In this document: positions 5,033 to 5,929 of the stretch, piece after piece
How the letters are laid out: each line of letters starts with the position of its first letter
How positions within the stretch are numbered: the stretch's first letter is position 1
NCBI GenBank assembly: GCA_036555035.1
Contig: DATBMB010000070.1
Coordinates: 1-5,929 of the forward strand
Source: SG8-41 sp036555035
GTDB taxonomy: Bacteria > Pseudomonadota > Gammaproteobacteria > Burkholderiales > SG8-41
Reading direction: 5' to 3'
Length of the DNA stretch: 5,929 nt
Notes under the pieces: model-generated
The model's input: only the letters and a program-made list of their open reading frames with translations
Database searches by the model: none
Told to the model about the DNA's origin: nothing
Position numbers and translations under genes: made by a program

Positions 5033-5929
5033 CTACTTTCTGCGCCAGCGCAGGTCGCGCAGGATCTCGCGCGCGGCGTTGTGCCCCGGCAGCCCCGATA
5101 CGCCGCCTCCGGGGTGCGCGCCCGCCCCGCACAGGTAGAGCCCCCGCACCGGCGCGCGGTAATCGGCGTGTCCCAGCACCGGGCGCGCGCTCCACACCTG
5201 GTCGAGGGAGAGCGCGCCGTGGAAGATATCGCCGCCGGTCAGCCCGTACTCGCGCTCGAGGTCGACCGGCGTCAGGATTTTCCGTCCCAGCACCGTGCCC
5301 TTGAAATTGGGCGCGTAGCGGGTGACGGTGTCGAGCACGTGGTCGGCGGCCGATTCCCGGATCCCGTCCCAGTCGAGGCCGTTGGGCAGGTTGTAGGCGA
5401 AGTGCTGGCAGAACAGGCTCGCGACATGCTTGCCGGGCGGCGCCAGGGTCGAATCCACGGTGGACGGGATCAGCATCTCGATGATCGGGGCGCGCGAGCA
5501 GCCGTAGGTGCGCGCGTCGAAGTACGCCTGCTCCATGTAGGCGAGCGAGGGCGCGATGATGATGCCGGACTGGTGGTGCGGCTGCTGGTGCCGGCCGGGC
5601 AGGCAGGTGAAGTCCGGAAGCTCCGAGAGCGCGACGTTCATGCGGAAGGTCGCTGAGCCGCACTTGTAGCTGCGGATGCGCTGCACGAAATCCTCGTCGA
5701 GCGCGGCCGCGTCCACCAGCTTCAGGTAAAGCCGCCGCGGATCGACGTTGGCCACCACGCAGCGCGCGTCCACCATGCTGCGGTCGGCGAGCTGCACGCC
5801 CTGCGCGCCGCGCTGGTCGACCAGCACCTTGTGCACTTCGCACCCGGTCGTGATCTCGACGCCGCGCCGCTCGGCTTCCTTCGCCATCGCCTGGGTGATC
5901 GCGCCCATGCCGCCCACCGCGTGGCCCCA
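5033..5929 (-). CDS. FAD-dependent oxidoreductase, PYROXD2/phytoene-desaturase-like (C-terminal part, N-terminus beyond window)
   Basis: The window holds the last 298 residues of an FAD-dependent amine-oxidase/CrtI-superfamily oxidoreductase of the PYROXD2-like branch. The visible part opens with WGHAVGGMGAITQAMAKEA, a segment conserved in the family, then GVEITTGCEVHKVLVD (the second strand pair of the FAD domain) and VVANVDPRRLYLKLVD. It ends with RGLYLCGAGAHPGGGVSG followed by LPGHNAAREIL, the C-terminal flavin-contacting motif. The reading frame stays open to position 5929. Bacterial members are usually a little over 500 residues, so roughly 200-240 N-terminal residues, including the dinucleotide-binding GxGxxG, should lie outside. 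The GTG at 5917 is internal to the gene, not a start. The family uses FAD to desaturate or oxidise hydrophobic substrates; the actual substrate is unknown. The stop at 5033 is 14 nt before the next gene, so it probably heads the local operon or is part of it. Confidence 0.93.
   Translation of the reverse strand, partial: WGHAVGGMGAITQAMAKEAERRGVEITTGCEVHKVLVDQRGAQGVQLADRSMVDARCVVANVDPRRLYLKLVDAAALDEDFVQRIRSYKCGSATFRMNVALSELPDFTCLPGRHQQPHHQSGIIIAPSLAYMEQAYFDARTYGCSRAPIIEMLIPSTVDSTLAPPGKHVASLFCQHFAYNLPNGLDWDGIRESAADHVLDTVTRYAPNFKGTVLGRKILTPVDLEREYGLTGGDIFHGALSLDQVWSARPVLGHADYRAPVRGLYLCGAGAHPGGGVSGLPGHNAAREILRDLRWRRK

Noticed and set aside
4206..5843. A 545-codon minus-strand frame that could be read as a long fusion ending in the alpha/beta-hydrolase.
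   Set aside because: The part above 5033 runs out of frame through the flavoprotein gene and translates to Arg/Ala-rich shadow sequence. Hydrolase homology begins just after the GTG at 5018, which has a ribosome binding site.
1..5929. A defence system, mobile element, CRISPR array or phage remnant.
   Set aside because: All genes fit transport or metabolic families. No transposase, integrase, direct-repeat array or inverted terminal repeats were seen.

Overview
The window is a strongly GC-rich piece of bacterial chromosome (third codon positions almost all G or C). Every supportable gene is on the minus strand, so transcription runs from position 5929 toward position 1. The mix of a TRAP transporter, a substrate-binding-protein-like protein, an MFS carrier, a TesA-type esterase and a PYROXD2/CrtI-like flavoprotein is what Burkholderiales-type Betaproteobacteria or some Alphaproteobacteria carry. 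That placement is inference from gene content and composition, because no rRNA or other marker gene is present. No tRNA, CRISPR array, insertion sequence or long repeat was seen, and no stretch of 300 bases lacks a gene.

In transcription order, the first block (5929 to 2349) holds four tightly packed genes: the C-terminal part of a phytoene-desaturase-like FAD oxidoreductase (cut by the window edge), an alpha/beta-hydrolase-fold protein, a predicted SGNH/GDSL lipoprotein esterase, and an MFS transporter. The gaps are 14 nt, a 4-nt GTGA overlap and 22 nt, so they are probably one operon. The alpha/beta-hydrolase protein has Lys where the nucleophilic Ser should be and may not be a hydrolase.

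A 108-nt gap follows. It contains a reasonable sigma70-like promoter and a strong ribosome binding site. The second block (2240 to 1) holds an NMT1/THI5-like periplasmic-binding-protein-fold protein without a signal peptide, then a TRAP solute-binding protein (DctP) with a clear Sec signal, then the start of the TRAP small permease (DctQ). The large permease DctM would be expected just beyond position 1.

Taken together, the region looks like an accessory uptake-and-modification locus. TRAP and MFS carriers would move an organic acid or other small molecule, an envelope esterase could cleave esters, and a flavoprotein and hydrolase-fold protein would act in the cytoplasm. The substrate cannot be read from the sequence. 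No defence or mobile system is visible. The least ordinary items are the hydrolase-fold protein lacking its nucleophile and the apparently cytoplasmic substrate-binding-protein-like protein.
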